A stretch of 29,139 nt of DNA from DATKGQ01 sp035510715 (GCA_035510715.1 DATKGQ010000036.1:1-29139); one strand, 5' to 3'. Numbered from the stretch's first letter, positions 7,399 to 15,316 are shown. Notes: generated by a model not told the origin, from the sequence alone. Translations and numbers: made by a program.

Positions 7399-8625
7399 AT
7401 GGTTATGACAGAAGTATTACTAGATAGAACTACCGAAACCGTACCCGCGGCAACAGATTTGCTGGCCATTGTTGGTCCTTACGATGATTACTGGCAGCAG
7501 TTTGCTAATTTATCAGGTCAAGAATGCAGACAAGAAGCCTGGCACAACGCCGTAAAAGAAAAAGATCTGGCTGTCCGGCTGTATAACCCAAAAGCCCGGA
7601 CACATAACAGATATGTCGACAGTTTATCTGAAGCTGACGTTGCCGAAGAGTGGTATCTAGGCCTCGGCAGTTTTAACAAATTAAACGGCGCCAGTCCGGC
7701 ATTACTGTTAGCTGCCGGTATTCTATGGGAAAATCCCACTAAAACACAGGCAATTGACCATGACCTGGTGACACGGTTTATTACAGAAGTCGGCACAATC
7801 CGTCATAAGCAAATTCCGGAGCGTATGCAGCGTGCTCTGCAAGATGATATTAAGTTAGCCCATTTGAATCTTACTGGTCAAGTTTTGCTTGATATCGCCC
7901 GTATCCCAGATACAGATCATATGAGCGAACGAATTTTCGCGGCCGATTTAGCGTATCAGGTTAACCACGGGTTAACGGATCTGCTTATGGAACAGCAGAA
8001 GTTGACACCAGCTCAAGAACGCGCCTTGTCTGATGCCCTTAAGGCTAAATTCGAGGCCAGATTCGAGATTTTGTCACTCAAAAAGGCCAGCGGCGAGCTG
8101 AGTAACGATGACTACCAGGAATTAAGTACGCGGGTACTTGCCGAACAGGTCAGTGAAACTTTGCGGGCTGCTAACAAAATGACAAACGGCGATCTGTATG
8201 AACACTACTTTTTGACTTTAGCTCGCTATGCCCTAAATACATGGCCTGGACAAAATCGCTATGAAGTACGTGCCGCTACCAGGCGCCAAGATTCCCCGCA
8301 CGATGGTTTTATATCAAAGCGCTTACCAAAGTTTGCTATTGATGCCCAGATAACCGACATTACCGGCGAGGAAGTAGACCGTCTCATACAGTTAAAAACA
8401 AACCATGAAATTGATATGCTTTTATACGCCCGGGGAATTATCCCCTTGGATGATATTCTTTTACAAGACACCTCCAACGCCGAAATGCACCAGGAGATGA
8501 CAACCGGTTTAGGGCAAATGCTAGGGCTTATCCGTGAAGTGCTTGTCGGCCAAATGTATACGGGGAATGATGATGTTATCCATCGCCACATTAATACAGC
8601 CCGCCAGAGTCTGGGCATAAATTAA
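7399..8625 (+). CDS. Uncharacterised 408-residue helical protein
   Basis: A long, clearly coding gene with no family I recognise. The protein is acidic, largely alpha-helical and lacks signal peptide and membrane segments. The N-terminal third is rich in Trp/Tyr (YDDYWQQF, EEWYLGLGSF). The middle (about 205-290) is strongly helical with charged heptad-like spacing and could form a coiled coil. The C-terminal third holds ITGEEVDRLIQLK and a long helical tail. A second ATG two codons downstream is an alternative start. It is divergent from the 106-residue gene and followed by a 321-base gap. Confidence 0.7.
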   Translation: MVMTEVLLDRTTETVPAATDLLAIVGPYDDYWQQFANLSGQECRQEAWHNAVKEKDLAVRLYNPKARTHNRYVDSLSEADVAEEWYLGLGSFNKLNGASPALLLAAGILWENPTKTQAIDHDLVTRFITEVGTIRHKQIPERMQRALQDDIKLAHLNLTGQVLLDIARIPDTDHMSERIFAADLAYQVNHGLTDLLMEQQKLTPAQERALSDALKAKFEARFEILSLKKASGELSNDDYQELSTRVLAEQVSETLRAANKMTNGDLYEHYFLTLARYALNTWPGQNRYEVRAATRRQDSPHDGFISKRLPKFAIDAQITDITGEEVDRLIQLKTNHEIDMLLYARGIIPLDDILLQDTSNAEMHQEMTTGLGQMLGLIREVLVGQMYTGNDDVIHRHINTARQSLGIN

Positions 8626-8756
8626 CAAATACTGAATTATTTAATATTATAAAATCCGGGCTACAGGTAGCCTTGGGAATGTGAGCTTTCTTGATTTTGC
8701 GCCAGCCATAACTAGCTAGGCAATTGATCCAGACTAAAATGACAGGTCAAATTCAG

Positions 8757-8787
8757 GACAATGTACAAACTACATGTCAGTTATAAT
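8757..8787 (+). promoter_or_regulatory. Orphan promoter-like element with upstream inverted repeat
   Basis: GACAATGTA at 8757-8765 and TACATGTC at 8771-8778 form an inverted repeat with one bulged base. It sits just upstream of a TATAAT at 8782-8787, where a -35 or operator would be. No gene follows on this strand for more than 1 kb. Confidence 0.3.
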
Positions 8788-8821
8788 TCGAGCCACACTT
8801 AGAGCTATTTCTATTATATAT

Positions 8822-8842
8822 TCAGTGAAATGCATTCACTGA
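8822..8842. repeat. Perfect 8-bp inverted repeat
   Basis: TCAGTGAA and TTCACTGA are separated by five bases (ATGCA). It lies between the two AGTTATAATTC copies. It could be a hairpin in an unknown transcript or a protein binding site; there is no U-tract to make it a terminator. Confidence 0.45.
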
Positions 8843-8946
8843 CCCTTCTATTTAAGTTATAATTCTATCCAGCAATGTATGTACTGGCTTAGGCCTTTCC
8901 ACATACAGGCTTATTAACACTTCATGTGGTAGAAGTAAACTACTCT

Positions 8947-9621
8947 TTACTCCAGGGCATAGATGAGATGCTCGTCATTGTTTCTGGGAGAGTTAACATC
9001 TTCGCACACTTTATACATATCAAGTCCATCGTCTTCGTACGGACGCAGCAGGGGCTCTAGGCTACCTCGGTCACGGCGCGAAGGCTCCAACCAGGAAGCT
9101 TCGTCTTCCGGGTGCAATATTACTGGCATACGGTTATGAACTTCAGCCATCTCCTTATTTGGCTCGGTAGTCATAATTGAAAATGACATTATAGATCGTT
9201 TCTCGACGTCTTCCCAGGTACTCCAAAGACCGGCGAAGACAAACAAATCTAAATCTTTGGGATGAATATAAAACGGCAGTTTTGTTTTACTGTCGCTTAG
9301 CACTTTCCATTCGTAGAAGCCTCTGGCCGGCACCAGGCAGCGGTTATTAAGCACCGGGCTGCGCCACATCGGTTTTTCAAATACCGTTTCTGATTTGGCG
9401 TTAATCAGCTTGTAGCCGATATTGATATCCTTGGCCCAAGGCGGGATTAACCCCCATTTCATCAGGCTTACAGTATTGCCTTTTTCGCCCCTGGTAATAA
9501 TAGGCATATATTGGCCGGGCGCGACGTTATAGTTGTCGCTAACGCGGATTAACGGTTTAGTTACCAGGTTGAATCTGTCTTTTAAATCTTCAGTCTGATA
9601 AAGCGTATAGCGGCCGCACAT
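8947..9621 (-). CDS. SRAP domain protein (YedK/HMCES family, abasic-site crosslinking)
   Basis: A 224-residue protein of the SOS response-associated peptidase family, which forms a thiazolidine crosslink with abasic sites in single-stranded DNA and shields them. The nucleophile Cys2 follows the initiator Met directly (MCGRYTL). The other active-site residues are visible: Asn74 in NAKSE, Glu104 in GFYEW, and His162 in EVHNRMP. The family blocks WGLIPPWAKD and VPARGFYEW are intact, and the length is normal. The start is fixed by the need for Cys at position 2. It lies 15 bases after the 91-residue gene and close to a Y-family polymerase, which fits a damage-tolerance cassette. Very sure of the family. 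Confidence 0.95.
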   Translation of the reverse strand: MCGRYTLYQTEDLKDRFNLVTKPLIRVSDNYNVAPGQYMPIITRGEKGNTVSLMKWGLIPPWAKDINIGYKLINAKSETVFEKPMWRSPVLNNRCLVPARGFYEWKVLSDSKTKLPFYIHPKDLDLFVFAGLWSTWEDVEKRSIMSFSIMTTEPNKEMAEVHNRMPVILHPEDEASWLEPSRRDRGSLEPLLRPYEDDGLDMYKVCEDVNSPRNNDEHLIYALE

Positions 9622-9636
9622 AATCGCCTGGCACCG

Positions 9637-9912
9637 CTACTGGGTTTGGCCTTTTTGGTTAAGCGCTTCGGCAACTTCGGCTAAGGCAGTCAGGGCTTTA
9701 TTGACGCCGGTGGAGAACATTATCGTAAGTTCACTTGTATCTACCCCCACGCCGGCTTGCCGCAATTCTTCCCTAAAATCGGCAATGATTGTGTGCTCAA
9801 TGGCAGTTAACCCCGCAAAGTTGCGCACCGCCTGATCACCAGGATGGGCAGCACGAATTGCCGTCTCGACTGTATCAGGATCTAATGCCAGTAACTCATC
9901 CACTAATCCCAT
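9637..9912 (-). CDS. Uncharacterised small protein upstream of SRAP
   Basis: A 91-residue, apparently soluble and helical, acidic protein (ELLALDPDTVETAIRAAH; ALTALAEVAEALNQ). No family recognised. It is the first gene of a two-gene unit with SRAP. TATAAA (revcomp of 9922-9927) ends nine bases before the ATG, suggesting a leader of three bases or fewer. The close spacing to SRAP and the divergent polymerase operon suggest a role in the same process; this is inference from position only. Confidence 0.6.
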   Translation of the reverse strand: MGLVDELLALDPDTVETAIRAAHPGDQAVRNFAGLTAIEHTIIADFREELRQAGVGVDTSELTIMFSTGVNKALTALAEVAEALNQKGQTQ

Positions 9913-9960
9913 AATATAAACTTTATATCATTTAAATATTAAATTAGCAAGGAGTTAACA
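9913..9960. promoter_or_regulatory. Divergent promoter region between SRAP and polymerase units
   Basis: This 48-base AT-rich spacer must serve both directions. Toward SRAP, TATAAA (revcomp of 9922-9927) lies nine bases from the ATG. Toward the polymerase operon, TATCAT (9926-9931) overlaps it, so the two promoters compete for nearly the same bases. AAGGAG at 9949-9954 is the Shine-Dalgarno site of the gene at 9961. No LexA-box-like palindrome is obvious. Confidence 0.45.
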
Positions 9961-10227
9961 ATGCGTGAAAAGATTAACGAGGAAGTCAGTGTGGTTATGT
10001 ACTACAGCGCTAAACAGCACTTGGCGCTGCCGTATCTCATCGGTTGGCAGAATAATGACTACGCGGTCGGTAAAATCGGCTATCACCATACGGTTAAAGA
10101 CGGCGCGACCCTGCATCACATATTCGAGCTGGTAGACAAACAGGAAACACTGTGGTTCCGCCTGAACCTGAATACCGCTAATTTGCACTGGACACTGGAG
10201 GCGGTAAGCGATGGATTTGCCTCTTAA
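9961..10227 (+). CDS. Uncharacterised 88-residue partner of the Y-family polymerase
   Basis: A compact, probably beta-rich protein (SVVMYYSAKQHLALPYLIG; then FELVDKQETLWFRLNLN). No family recognised; it is not ImuA or UmuD, which are longer and have other motifs. AAGGAG six bases before the ATG fixes the start. Its end overlaps the start of the polymerase gene by 17 bases in a different frame, so the two are almost certainly translated in a coupled way. The position suggests an accessory factor of the polymerase. Confidence that it is a gene is high, function unknown. Confidence 0.72.
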   Translation: MREKINEEVSVVMYYSAKQHLALPYLIGWQNNDYAVGKIGYHHTVKDGATLHHIFELVDKQETLWFRLNLNTANLHWTLEAVSDGFAS

Positions 10228-11449
10228 CTACAACCTGCCGCTAACCATGCACATTGACCTTAACAGCTGTTTTGCCATTATTGAGCAGCAGGCCAATCCG
10301 CTAATCCGGCATAAACCGGTAGCCGTGGCGGCTTATGACAGCCCCGGTGGGGCGGTAATCGCTTCCAGCTATGAGGCTAAAGCGCTGGGCATTAAGTTGG
10401 GAATTAACGTCAGAGAAGCCCGGCTGCTGTCTAAAGACGTCATCGTAATGATGCCGGACCCGGAAAAATATTTTGATGCCCACCGCCGGTTTAGGAAGGT
10501 CCTGCTGAACTACACTGACGAGGTGACGCCAAAGTCGGTTGACGAGTTTATCGTCGATTTTAGAGGCTCCAGGGCCGTTCAGCGGGGCAAGAGTCTGACC
10601 GAGATCGGGTTGGACATCAAACAGGATATCAAACAGGCTCTCGGCGAGTACGTGACAGTAAATGTCGGTATTGCTACCAACCGGTTCCTGGCCAAATTGG
10701 CCGCCGGGCTGCATAAACCCGACGGGCTTGACATCATCACCGGCGAAAATCTAAGAGAGATTTACGGAGGATTGGAGCTGATTGACCTGCCCGGGATTAA
10801 CACGCGTTACCGGGCCAGGCTAAACGTGGCCGGCATATATACGCCGTTGCAGTTCCTGGACACCCCCCTCGGCGTGCTTAGGAAGCAGGTATTCAAAAGT
10901 ATTGTCGGTTTACATTGGTACCTGCGGCTTAGGGGGCATGAGATAGATAATGTCGACTTTGGCCGGAAAAGCTTTGGCCAGCAGTATGCTTTGGGACAAA
11001 AAACGTCGGATATCCAAGAACTGTCGCGGCTGCTGATGAAACTCTGTGAAAAGACCGGCCGGCGATTGCGCGGCAGCGGTTTTATCGGCGGCGGTATTCA
11101 TTTATGGCTTAATTTCGAGAACCGGATGTACTGGTCGCAGGGCCACAAACTGAAAAAAGACGTTTACTCCACCCAGGATATATTTTTAGCTGCCCAAAGA
11201 TTATTGAATACCGTTGCTATCCCGGCCCGGGTAACTAATATGGGCGTAACGGTCTTTAATCTTCACCCAGCCAACCCTGAACAGCTGGGATTATTTGATG
11301 ATTCGCGGCTGGACACCCGCTCCTTGGCAAGGGCCGCCGACATGGTCAACGACAGATACGGGGAATTTACAATCGTACCCGCTATTATGGCTAATATGCA
11401 GGACGTGATATTAAAACGGGTAGCCTTTGGGAATACCGGGGATAATTAG
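10211..11449 (+). CDS. Y-family DNA polymerase (DinB/UmuC-like)
   Basis: A 412-residue translesion polymerase. The palm motif MHIDLNSCFA carries metal ligand Asp16, and SVDEF carries Asp111 and Glu112, the second acidic pair. The helix-hairpin-helix region (IDLPGINTRYRARLN) and the little-finger region follow in order, and the length fits DinB/UmuC. ATG 10211 is supported by GGAGG nine bases upstream, inside the preceding gene; the M at codon 13 is a weaker alternative. FIVDF after the DE pair differs from DinB's usual SIDEAYLD, so the exact subfamily (DinB, UmuC or DnaE2-associated ImuB) is open. It is coupled to the 88-residue gene. Confidence 0.92.
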   Translation: MDLPLNYNLPLTMHIDLNSCFAIIEQQANPLIRHKPVAVAAYDSPGGAVIASSYEAKALGIKLGINVREARLLSKDVIVMMPDPEKYFDAHRRFRKVLLNYTDEVTPKSVDEFIVDFRGSRAVQRGKSLTEIGLDIKQDIKQALGEYVTVNVGIATNRFLAKLAAGLHKPDGLDIITGENLREIYGGLELIDLPGINTRYRARLNVAGIYTPLQFLDTPLGVLRKQVFKSIVGLHWYLRLRGHEIDNVDFGRKSFGQQYALGQKTSDIQELSRLLMKLCEKTGRRLRGSGFIGGGIHLWLNFENRMYWSQGHKLKKDVYSTQDIFLAAQRLLNTVAIPARVTNMGVTVFNLHPANPEQLGLFDDSRLDTRSLARAADMVNDRYGEFTIVPAIMANMQDVILKRVAFGNTGDN

Positions 11450-11503
11450 CTGCGCGGCCAGCAAAGCAACCGTTCATCCAAACTTCCTGTTTTATAAGTT
11501 TAA

Positions 11504-12139
11504 TTATGCCTCTTCTAGGGGATCGGACCCTTTGCTGGACAGTTCAACGCCAAGCGGCACGAGAACCAGCCCGACGCAGGTCAATAGCAGAAACAGATGT
11601 TGCATCGCGACTCCGTCGACGTTCTTGAGCGATAAATACATATATAACAGACCGCCGGCACTCCATAGCAGCAAAAAGCCAGCCGTTGACCATTGCCGCC
11701 AACGTGGCATTTTAGATCTGATGCTTAGCCGCCAAAGCACCGCCAGACTTATGAATTGCCCGAATGACGCGATTCCTCCGGTAATGTTATGGAGACTGAA
11801 AGTTTGGCCGTTACCCACCGCACATAGGGTCAAATTCAGGCCGCAATGGACCGGTATTAAGGCGCTGGCGGCAGTCATCACCCCAAAGCAAAAATAGCCG
11901 GCTGCTAAATAAACCGACAAATGATAGCGGTGCTGGCATAGCAAATAAGCCGTTACGGCAATTGCCAGGCCCGATAATACATCTCCCAATATAAACAACC
12001 AGCTATATGGTTGGCTATGCATTTGCAGATCACTGGCCAAACCAGCGCTGGCCACCCGGTAATTCAACCAATAGCCCAGCAGCCAGTTGCTGTAGAGCAG
12101 GGCCCCAATTACTCCAAACAGCATTACCGGTTTTTTCAT
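11504..12139 (-). CDS. DUF998-like polytopic membrane protein
   Basis: A 211-residue membrane protein with about six hydrophobic segments (roughly 4-24, 47-66, 73-95, 115-133, 148-169 and 179-197). The YFCFGVMTAASALIPVHCG segment and overall layout recall the DUF998 family, whose role is unknown. The C-terminus ends in a short acidic tail. The start codon is preceded by AT-rich DNA with a TATTAT element and no Shine-Dalgarno site. It converges with the polymerase gene (54-base gap). Family call is moderate. Confidence 0.65.
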   Translation of the reverse strand: MKKPVMLFGVIGALLYSNWLLGYWLNYRVASAGLASDLQMHSQPYSWLFILGDVLSGLAIAVTAYLLCQHRYHLSVYLAAGYFCFGVMTAASALIPVHCGLNLTLCAVGNGQTFSLHNITGGIASFGQFISLAVLWRLSIRSKMPRWRQWSTAGFLLLWSAGGLLYMYLSLKNVDGVAMQHLFLLLTCVGLVLVPLGVELSSKGSDPLEEA

Positions 12140-12354
12140 ATGCTATTAATAATACGAGATAGAAAAAATATATGATAGAGTCTCTATAGTCTAAGTAAAC
12201 TCTTTATAAAAACGAGTATTTTTTCAGCTTGAGGCTTTTACTTTTTCACATTTCTGATTAGCCGCAATTTAAGCTGAACGACAGCTTAAGGCAAGCTACT
12301 AATGCCACAATTCGGCTCGTAATTTATACCCATCTGCTCTACACTTATAGGAAC
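12140..12354. promoter_or_regulatory. Divergent control region of the Crp/Fnr gene
   Basis: This 215-base spacer lies between the DUF998-like gene and the Crp/Fnr regulator. It contains a perfect palindrome at 12269-12289 and a near-copy of its right arm, CAGCTTGAGGC at 12225-12235 (CAGCTTAAGGC at 12282-12292, 10 of 11 identical). A TACACT box at 12340-12345 ends nine bases before the Crp-type ATG. The layout suggests regulation, but the protein that binds is unknown. Confidence 0.4.
12269..12289. promoter_or_regulatory. Perfect inverted repeat, candidate operator
   Basis: TTAAGCTG and CAGCTTAA are separated by AACGA, giving an 8-bp perfect dyad 65 bases before the Crp/Fnr start codon. Self-binding by the regulator is a natural guess. 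The half-site does not match the classical TGTGA or TTGAT sequences. Confidence 0.45.
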
Positions 12355-13038
12355 ATGGATGGACGTATTACACAATTGTGGGCAACATTCCTTAAGAACT
12401 TCAGGGTACTAACTTTCAAGAAAGGTGAGATTGTGCTCTTTCAGGGGGAAGTGCCAAAGTATGCCTATGTTATCAAAAAGGGGATTATTAAAACCTACAA
12501 CCTGAGCACTAAGGGTGATGAGCAGTTAATGTACCTGAGTACGGCTAACGACATTTTCCCCTTGGCGTGGTTATTAAAACAGGTTCCCAGCGCTTTATTC
12601 TATTATGAAGCCTTTACAGAATGCGAGATTTACCGCTTGCCGAGGGAAGATTACCTGGCTTTTATCAATAGTAACCAAGCTATTCTTCATGGTGAGCTGG
12701 AGCGCGCTGTCCGCCGCGACGTTGCCGTGACCCTGCGCTTAAACGCCTTGCTCCAGTCGAAAGCCAATACCAAATTAATCTATACGCTGCATTACCTCGC
12801 TCATGCCCATGGCACGCCGCTTAACAATGCCCAGATTAAACTTAATATTATTCTTACGCAGCAAGATTTCGCTAACCTGACGGGCCTGACCCGTGAGACA
12901 GTCGCGATTGAACTAAGCAACTTAAAACGCCAGAAGGTTATCGCTTACCGCGCTCATAACCCCTATCAAATTAATATACTAAAACTTAACCAGTTACTGG
13001 CTGATCAATTCTTGGCTGAAACAAAAATTACAATGTAG
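12355..13038 (+). CDS. Crp/Fnr-family transcriptional regulator
   Basis: A 227-residue regulator. The N-terminal cyclic-nucleotide-binding-type beta-barrel (FKKGEIVLFQGE... VIKKGIIKTYN) is followed by a dimer helix and a C-terminal winged helix-turn-helix. The recognition region reads QQDFANLTGLTRETVAIELSNL. The barrel lacks the canonical cAMP phosphate-binding block (GExxxL...RxA), and only one Cys is seen (TECEIY), so neither cAMP binding nor an FNR iron-sulfur cluster is supported. The signal is unknown. A TACACT box nine bases before the ATG suggests an almost leaderless mRNA. It overlaps the convergent response regulator gene by 11 bases. Confidence 0.9.
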   Translation: MDGRITQLWATFLKNFRVLTFKKGEIVLFQGEVPKYAYVIKKGIIKTYNLSTKGDEQLMYLSTANDIFPLAWLLKQVPSALFYYEAFTECEIYRLPREDYLAFINSNQAILHGELERAVRRDVAVTLRLNALLQSKANTKLIYTLHYLAHAHGTPLNNAQIKLNIILTQQDFANLTGLTRETVAIELSNLKRQKVIAYRAHNPYQINILKLNQLLADQFLAETKITM

Positions 13039-13417
13039 CCGCTTTTGGTTTCGGCTGGAGGACGTCATTAACAACTTTCACCAGACCATGCGGCGCTGTC
13101 CAGGCTTTAATTACACACTTATCGGCGCCCAACCGGAAGGCTTCATCAATTTCGGGGGAGTTTTCAAGATTGGTAAAGACCAGTATTTTAGCCCGGTTTT
13201 TCTTGTGGTCTACGCCGTAATCGCGCAAGAACTCAACGCCGGACTTTATCGGCATAAGCAGATCAAGCAAAATTAAATCAGGCTCAAAGTTGTGAAGCTT
13301 GGATAACGCCTGCCGGCCGTCAAAGGCCGAGACAACACGATGTTTGTCAGCCTCCAGAATAAGCTTATAGGCATTATTCAGATCACGGTCGTCTTCAACA
13401 ATTAATATATCTGCCAT
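13028..13417 (-). CDS. Single-domain response regulator (REC only)
   Basis: A 129-residue receiver domain with no output domain. All key residues are present: Asp9/Asp10 acidic pocket, phosphoacceptor Asp52 in LLDLLMP, Thr82 (FTN) and Lys104 (VIKA). Such proteins relay phosphate or act by protein contact, as CheY does. It lies downstream of a soluble PAS histidine kinase on the same strand, separated by 89 bases and with its own TATAAT box (revcomp of 13427-13432) nine bases before the ATG. Pairing with the kinase is likely but not shown. Its end overlaps the convergent Crp/Fnr gene. Confidence 0.92.
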   Translation of the reverse strand: MADILIVEDDRDLNNAYKLILEADKHRVVSAFDGRQALSKLHNFEPDLILLDLLMPIKSGVEFLRDYGVDHKKNRAKILVFTNLENSPEIDEAFRLGADKCVIKAWTAPHGLVKVVNDVLQPKPKAATL

Positions 13418-13426
13418 ATTCCATCA

Positions 13427-13432
13427 ATTATA
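13427..13432 (-). promoter_or_regulatory. -10 box (TATAAT) of the response regulator gene
   Basis: On the minus strand TATAAT ends nine bases before the ATG at 13417. The leader would be about 0-3 bases. It shows that the regulator can be transcribed apart from the kinase. No strong -35 hexamer is seen. Confidence 0.5.
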
Positions 13433-13506
13433 TTACAAAATGAATTATGTCGATCGTTAATTTTCTGCACAATAGGATTTATCACATTACAAGTAATGAA
13501 TTTTAA

Positions 13507-14667
13507 CTATATTTCAAGCGTGAACTGTCCGGCTTTTCTCTCTAGTCCGGACCGCGGCAAAGACACAAAAAACGTCGTACCTTTATTTCTTAGACTTTTA
13601 AACCAAATTTCACCGCCAAGGTTGTCAACCAGTACTTTAGTAAGATAGAGCCCTAAACCGGTACCACTGACATCATGCTTCATGGCATCGCTGGAGCGGA
13701 AAAATTTTATAAAGATATACCTTTGGTCTTCAACTGGGATTCCGTAACCGTTATCTTTAACACTGACCACAATATCATTAAAGCGGTCGGTAATGGTGAT
13801 CATTATCTTACCGCCGGGCGGGGTATATTTGATCGCGTTGGAGATGATGTTAGCAAACACCTCGTGGACCAATAATTTGTCAGTTTTGATCCGTTCCAGT
13901 TCGGCCTTGACCGCTAAATCAAGTTTGATCCTTTTGCTATCAGCCTCGGGTTTCAGCTCATCCATAATTTCCTGGACAATATTTTCAATCTGGACAAGTT
14001 TTGGCTCGACACGGATGTTACCGGCTTCGATCCGGGTAATATTTAAAAGCGTGCCGACTAATTCATTCATCCTCCGGCTGGCTGTTATGATGACGTTGAC
14101 AAACGACAGCTGAATATCGCTCAGCTTGCCGCCGAAGTTTTCTTCGAGCATATGGGCATAGGTTACGACCGCTGTCAGCGGCGTACGCAACTGATGCGAA
14201 GCGATGCCGATAAAATCCATTTTAAGTCTGTCATTTCGCATTTCTTCGCTCATATCCCGGAAAATCAGAATTGCGCCAATCGGTTTACCCCGCATCAGAA
14301 CCGGTGAGACGTTAACTAGCACCGGGATAATTGTCCCGTCATTTCTCATATAATAAATTCGCTCGATAATCGTCCGGCCTGTCAGATAAGCTTTGGCAAT
14401 TGGCCGTTGTTGGTTATCTACAATCGAGCCGTCTACATTAACAGCTACTACTGCTTCGGTAAACCAATGGCCGATAAGATCCGTCTTACGATAACCCAGA
14501 ATCTCCAGGGCCGGTTTGTTTACCCGGATAATAGTCCCCTTGGTGTCGGTTGCGATGACGCCCTCGCCGATACTCGCAAACAGGGCCTCGGTATTAGCTT
14601 TCTCTTCAAGCGCTCTGGCGGCTTGGATTTCCAGCTTCTTAATTAAATCTTGGTTAGCCTTTGTCAT
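13507..14667 (-). CDS. Soluble PAS-domain sensor histidine kinase
   Basis: A 386-residue kinase without membrane segments, hence cytoplasmic. A short N-terminal coiled coil (residues 1-30) leads into a PAS domain with a following PAC motif (about 30-140; MRNDGTIIPVLVNVS). The HisKA helix carries His158 in IASHQLRTPL. The ATPase domain has the N box with Asn277 (NIISNAIKYTPPGG), the G1 box DNGYGIP (305-311), an F box and G2 GTGLGL (335-340). It follows a 97-residue gene by six bases, probably one transcript, and precedes the REC-only regulator. The PAS ligand is unknown; no heme or flavin signature is evident. Confidence 0.95.
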   Translation of the reverse strand: MTKANQDLIKKLEIQAARALEEKANTEALFASIGEGVIATDTKGTIIRVNKPALEILGYRKTDLIGHWFTEAVVAVNVDGSIVDNQQRPIAKAYLTGRTIIERIYYMRNDGTIIPVLVNVSPVLMRGKPIGAILIFRDMSEEMRNDRLKMDFIGIASHQLRTPLTAVVTYAHMLEENFGGKLSDIQLSFVNVIITASRRMNELVGTLLNITRIEAGNIRVEPKLVQIENIVQEIMDELKPEADSKRIKLDLAVKAELERIKTDKLLVHEVFANIISNAIKYTPPGGKIMITITDRFNDIVVSVKDNGYGIPVEDQRYIFIKFFRSSDAMKHDVSGTGLGLYLTKVLVDNLGGEIWFKSLRNKGTTFFVSLPRSGLERKAGQFTLEI

Positions 14668-14673
14668 GTCGGG

Positions 14674-14967
14674 TTAATGTTTACTGCTTATCAGCGATTG
14701 TAACTTAGCCAGGTATTCGCGGATTATTTTCCGGTCGGCCGTTAATACCGCCATCGACACTTCAATCCAGCTGATAAGTTCTTTGAGGTCAGCTTGCGCC
14801 AATTCTTCCGGATGTTTATTCAAATGGTTCTCGATTTGGCGGCGGATAAAGCGGTCAGCTGCCGGACCTAAATAATGATCTGTTATGCGCACGACTTTTA
14901 GGTATAGCGACTTTGGTTTTTGAATCATATTATCTTTAAAAAGCTTCCCCCTGTTTTTGGTAAACAT
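14674..14967 (-). CDS. Uncharacterised small helical protein upstream of the kinase
   Basis: Ninety-seven residues if the ATG at 14967 is used. A second ATG 14 codons later (MIQKPKSLYLKVVRITDHY) may be the true start, since neither has a good Shine-Dalgarno site and the second forms an ATGA overlap with an upstream frame. The protein is basic and helical (RFIRRQIENHLNKHPEELAQ; IREYLAKLQSLI). It ends six bases before the kinase start, so they are very probably co-transcribed. I infer a partner of the two-component system; no family recognised. Confidence 0.65.
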   Translation of the reverse strand: MFTKNRGKLFKDNMIQKPKSLYLKVVRITDHYLGPAADRFIRRQIENHLNKHPEELAQADLKELISWIEVSMAVLTADRKIIREYLAKLQSLISSKH

Positions 14968-15248
14968 TTGGCACTAGAGGCAATTAAGCTATCGGCTGCC
15001 CACATCAGTATCAGCCAGACATTTACTGCAAGTAAAGAACCACTCCGCCGGAGTTGTCTTAGGTACCCAGGCAGTATAGTAGTTAAATATAACCCTATTG
15101 GCAGTAAGATAATCGACTCAAAACAGATTAGTAAAGAAGAAGCACGCAATCCGAAAGAGTTGTAACTATTAGTCCGATAGTTGCTAGCCACACTATCTCC
15201 AATGATCAAGCTAATAAATGTTATCCGATGATTACTATAATATACCAA
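14925..15248 (-). CDS. Possible small membrane protein (weak)
   Basis: A 107-codon frame with two hydrophobic segments (about 40-62 and 72-92: LLICFESIILLPIGLYLTTI, then LLAVNVWLILMWAADSLI). Its TGA stop overlaps the internal ATG of the next gene as ATGA, a sign of coupling. Against it, the first 30 residues look unlike designed coding sequence, it overlaps the longer version of the 97-residue gene, and no Shine-Dalgarno site precedes the ATG. An internal GTG near GDSVASN has GGAG upstream. Otherwise the 14968-15358 stretch holds nothing recognisable. Confidence 0.3.
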   Translation of the reverse strand: MVYYSNHRITFISLIIGDSVASNYRTNSYNSFGLRASSLLICFESIILLPIGLYLTTILPGYLRQLRRSGSLLAVNVWLILMWAADSLIASSAKCLPKTGGSFLKII

Positions 15249-15316
15249 CTGGCAAACAGAAACAGCCAGTAATCAGTTAGAATCCAATTATTAGACTCGG
15301 CCTAGAGTTCTCTCTG

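Larger units (their letters stand above)
8626..8946. other. Gene-free gap with hairpins and repeated TATAAT elements
   Basis: No reading frame longer than about 15 codons with a sensible start is visible on either strand. The gap holds a short hairpin GGCTA-CAGG-TAGCC near 8658, an imperfect inverted repeat at 8757-8778, an inverted repeat at 8822-8842, and two copies of AGTTATAATTC (8779-8789 and 8855-8865). Both gap-flanking genes point toward it, so it needs no promoter for them. A small RNA promoter is one explanation. Confidence 0.45.

Noticed and set aside
9913..9960. LexA box between SRAP and the polymerase operon
   Set aside because: The spacer has no GAAC-N4-GTTC or CTGT-N8-ACAG type palindrome.
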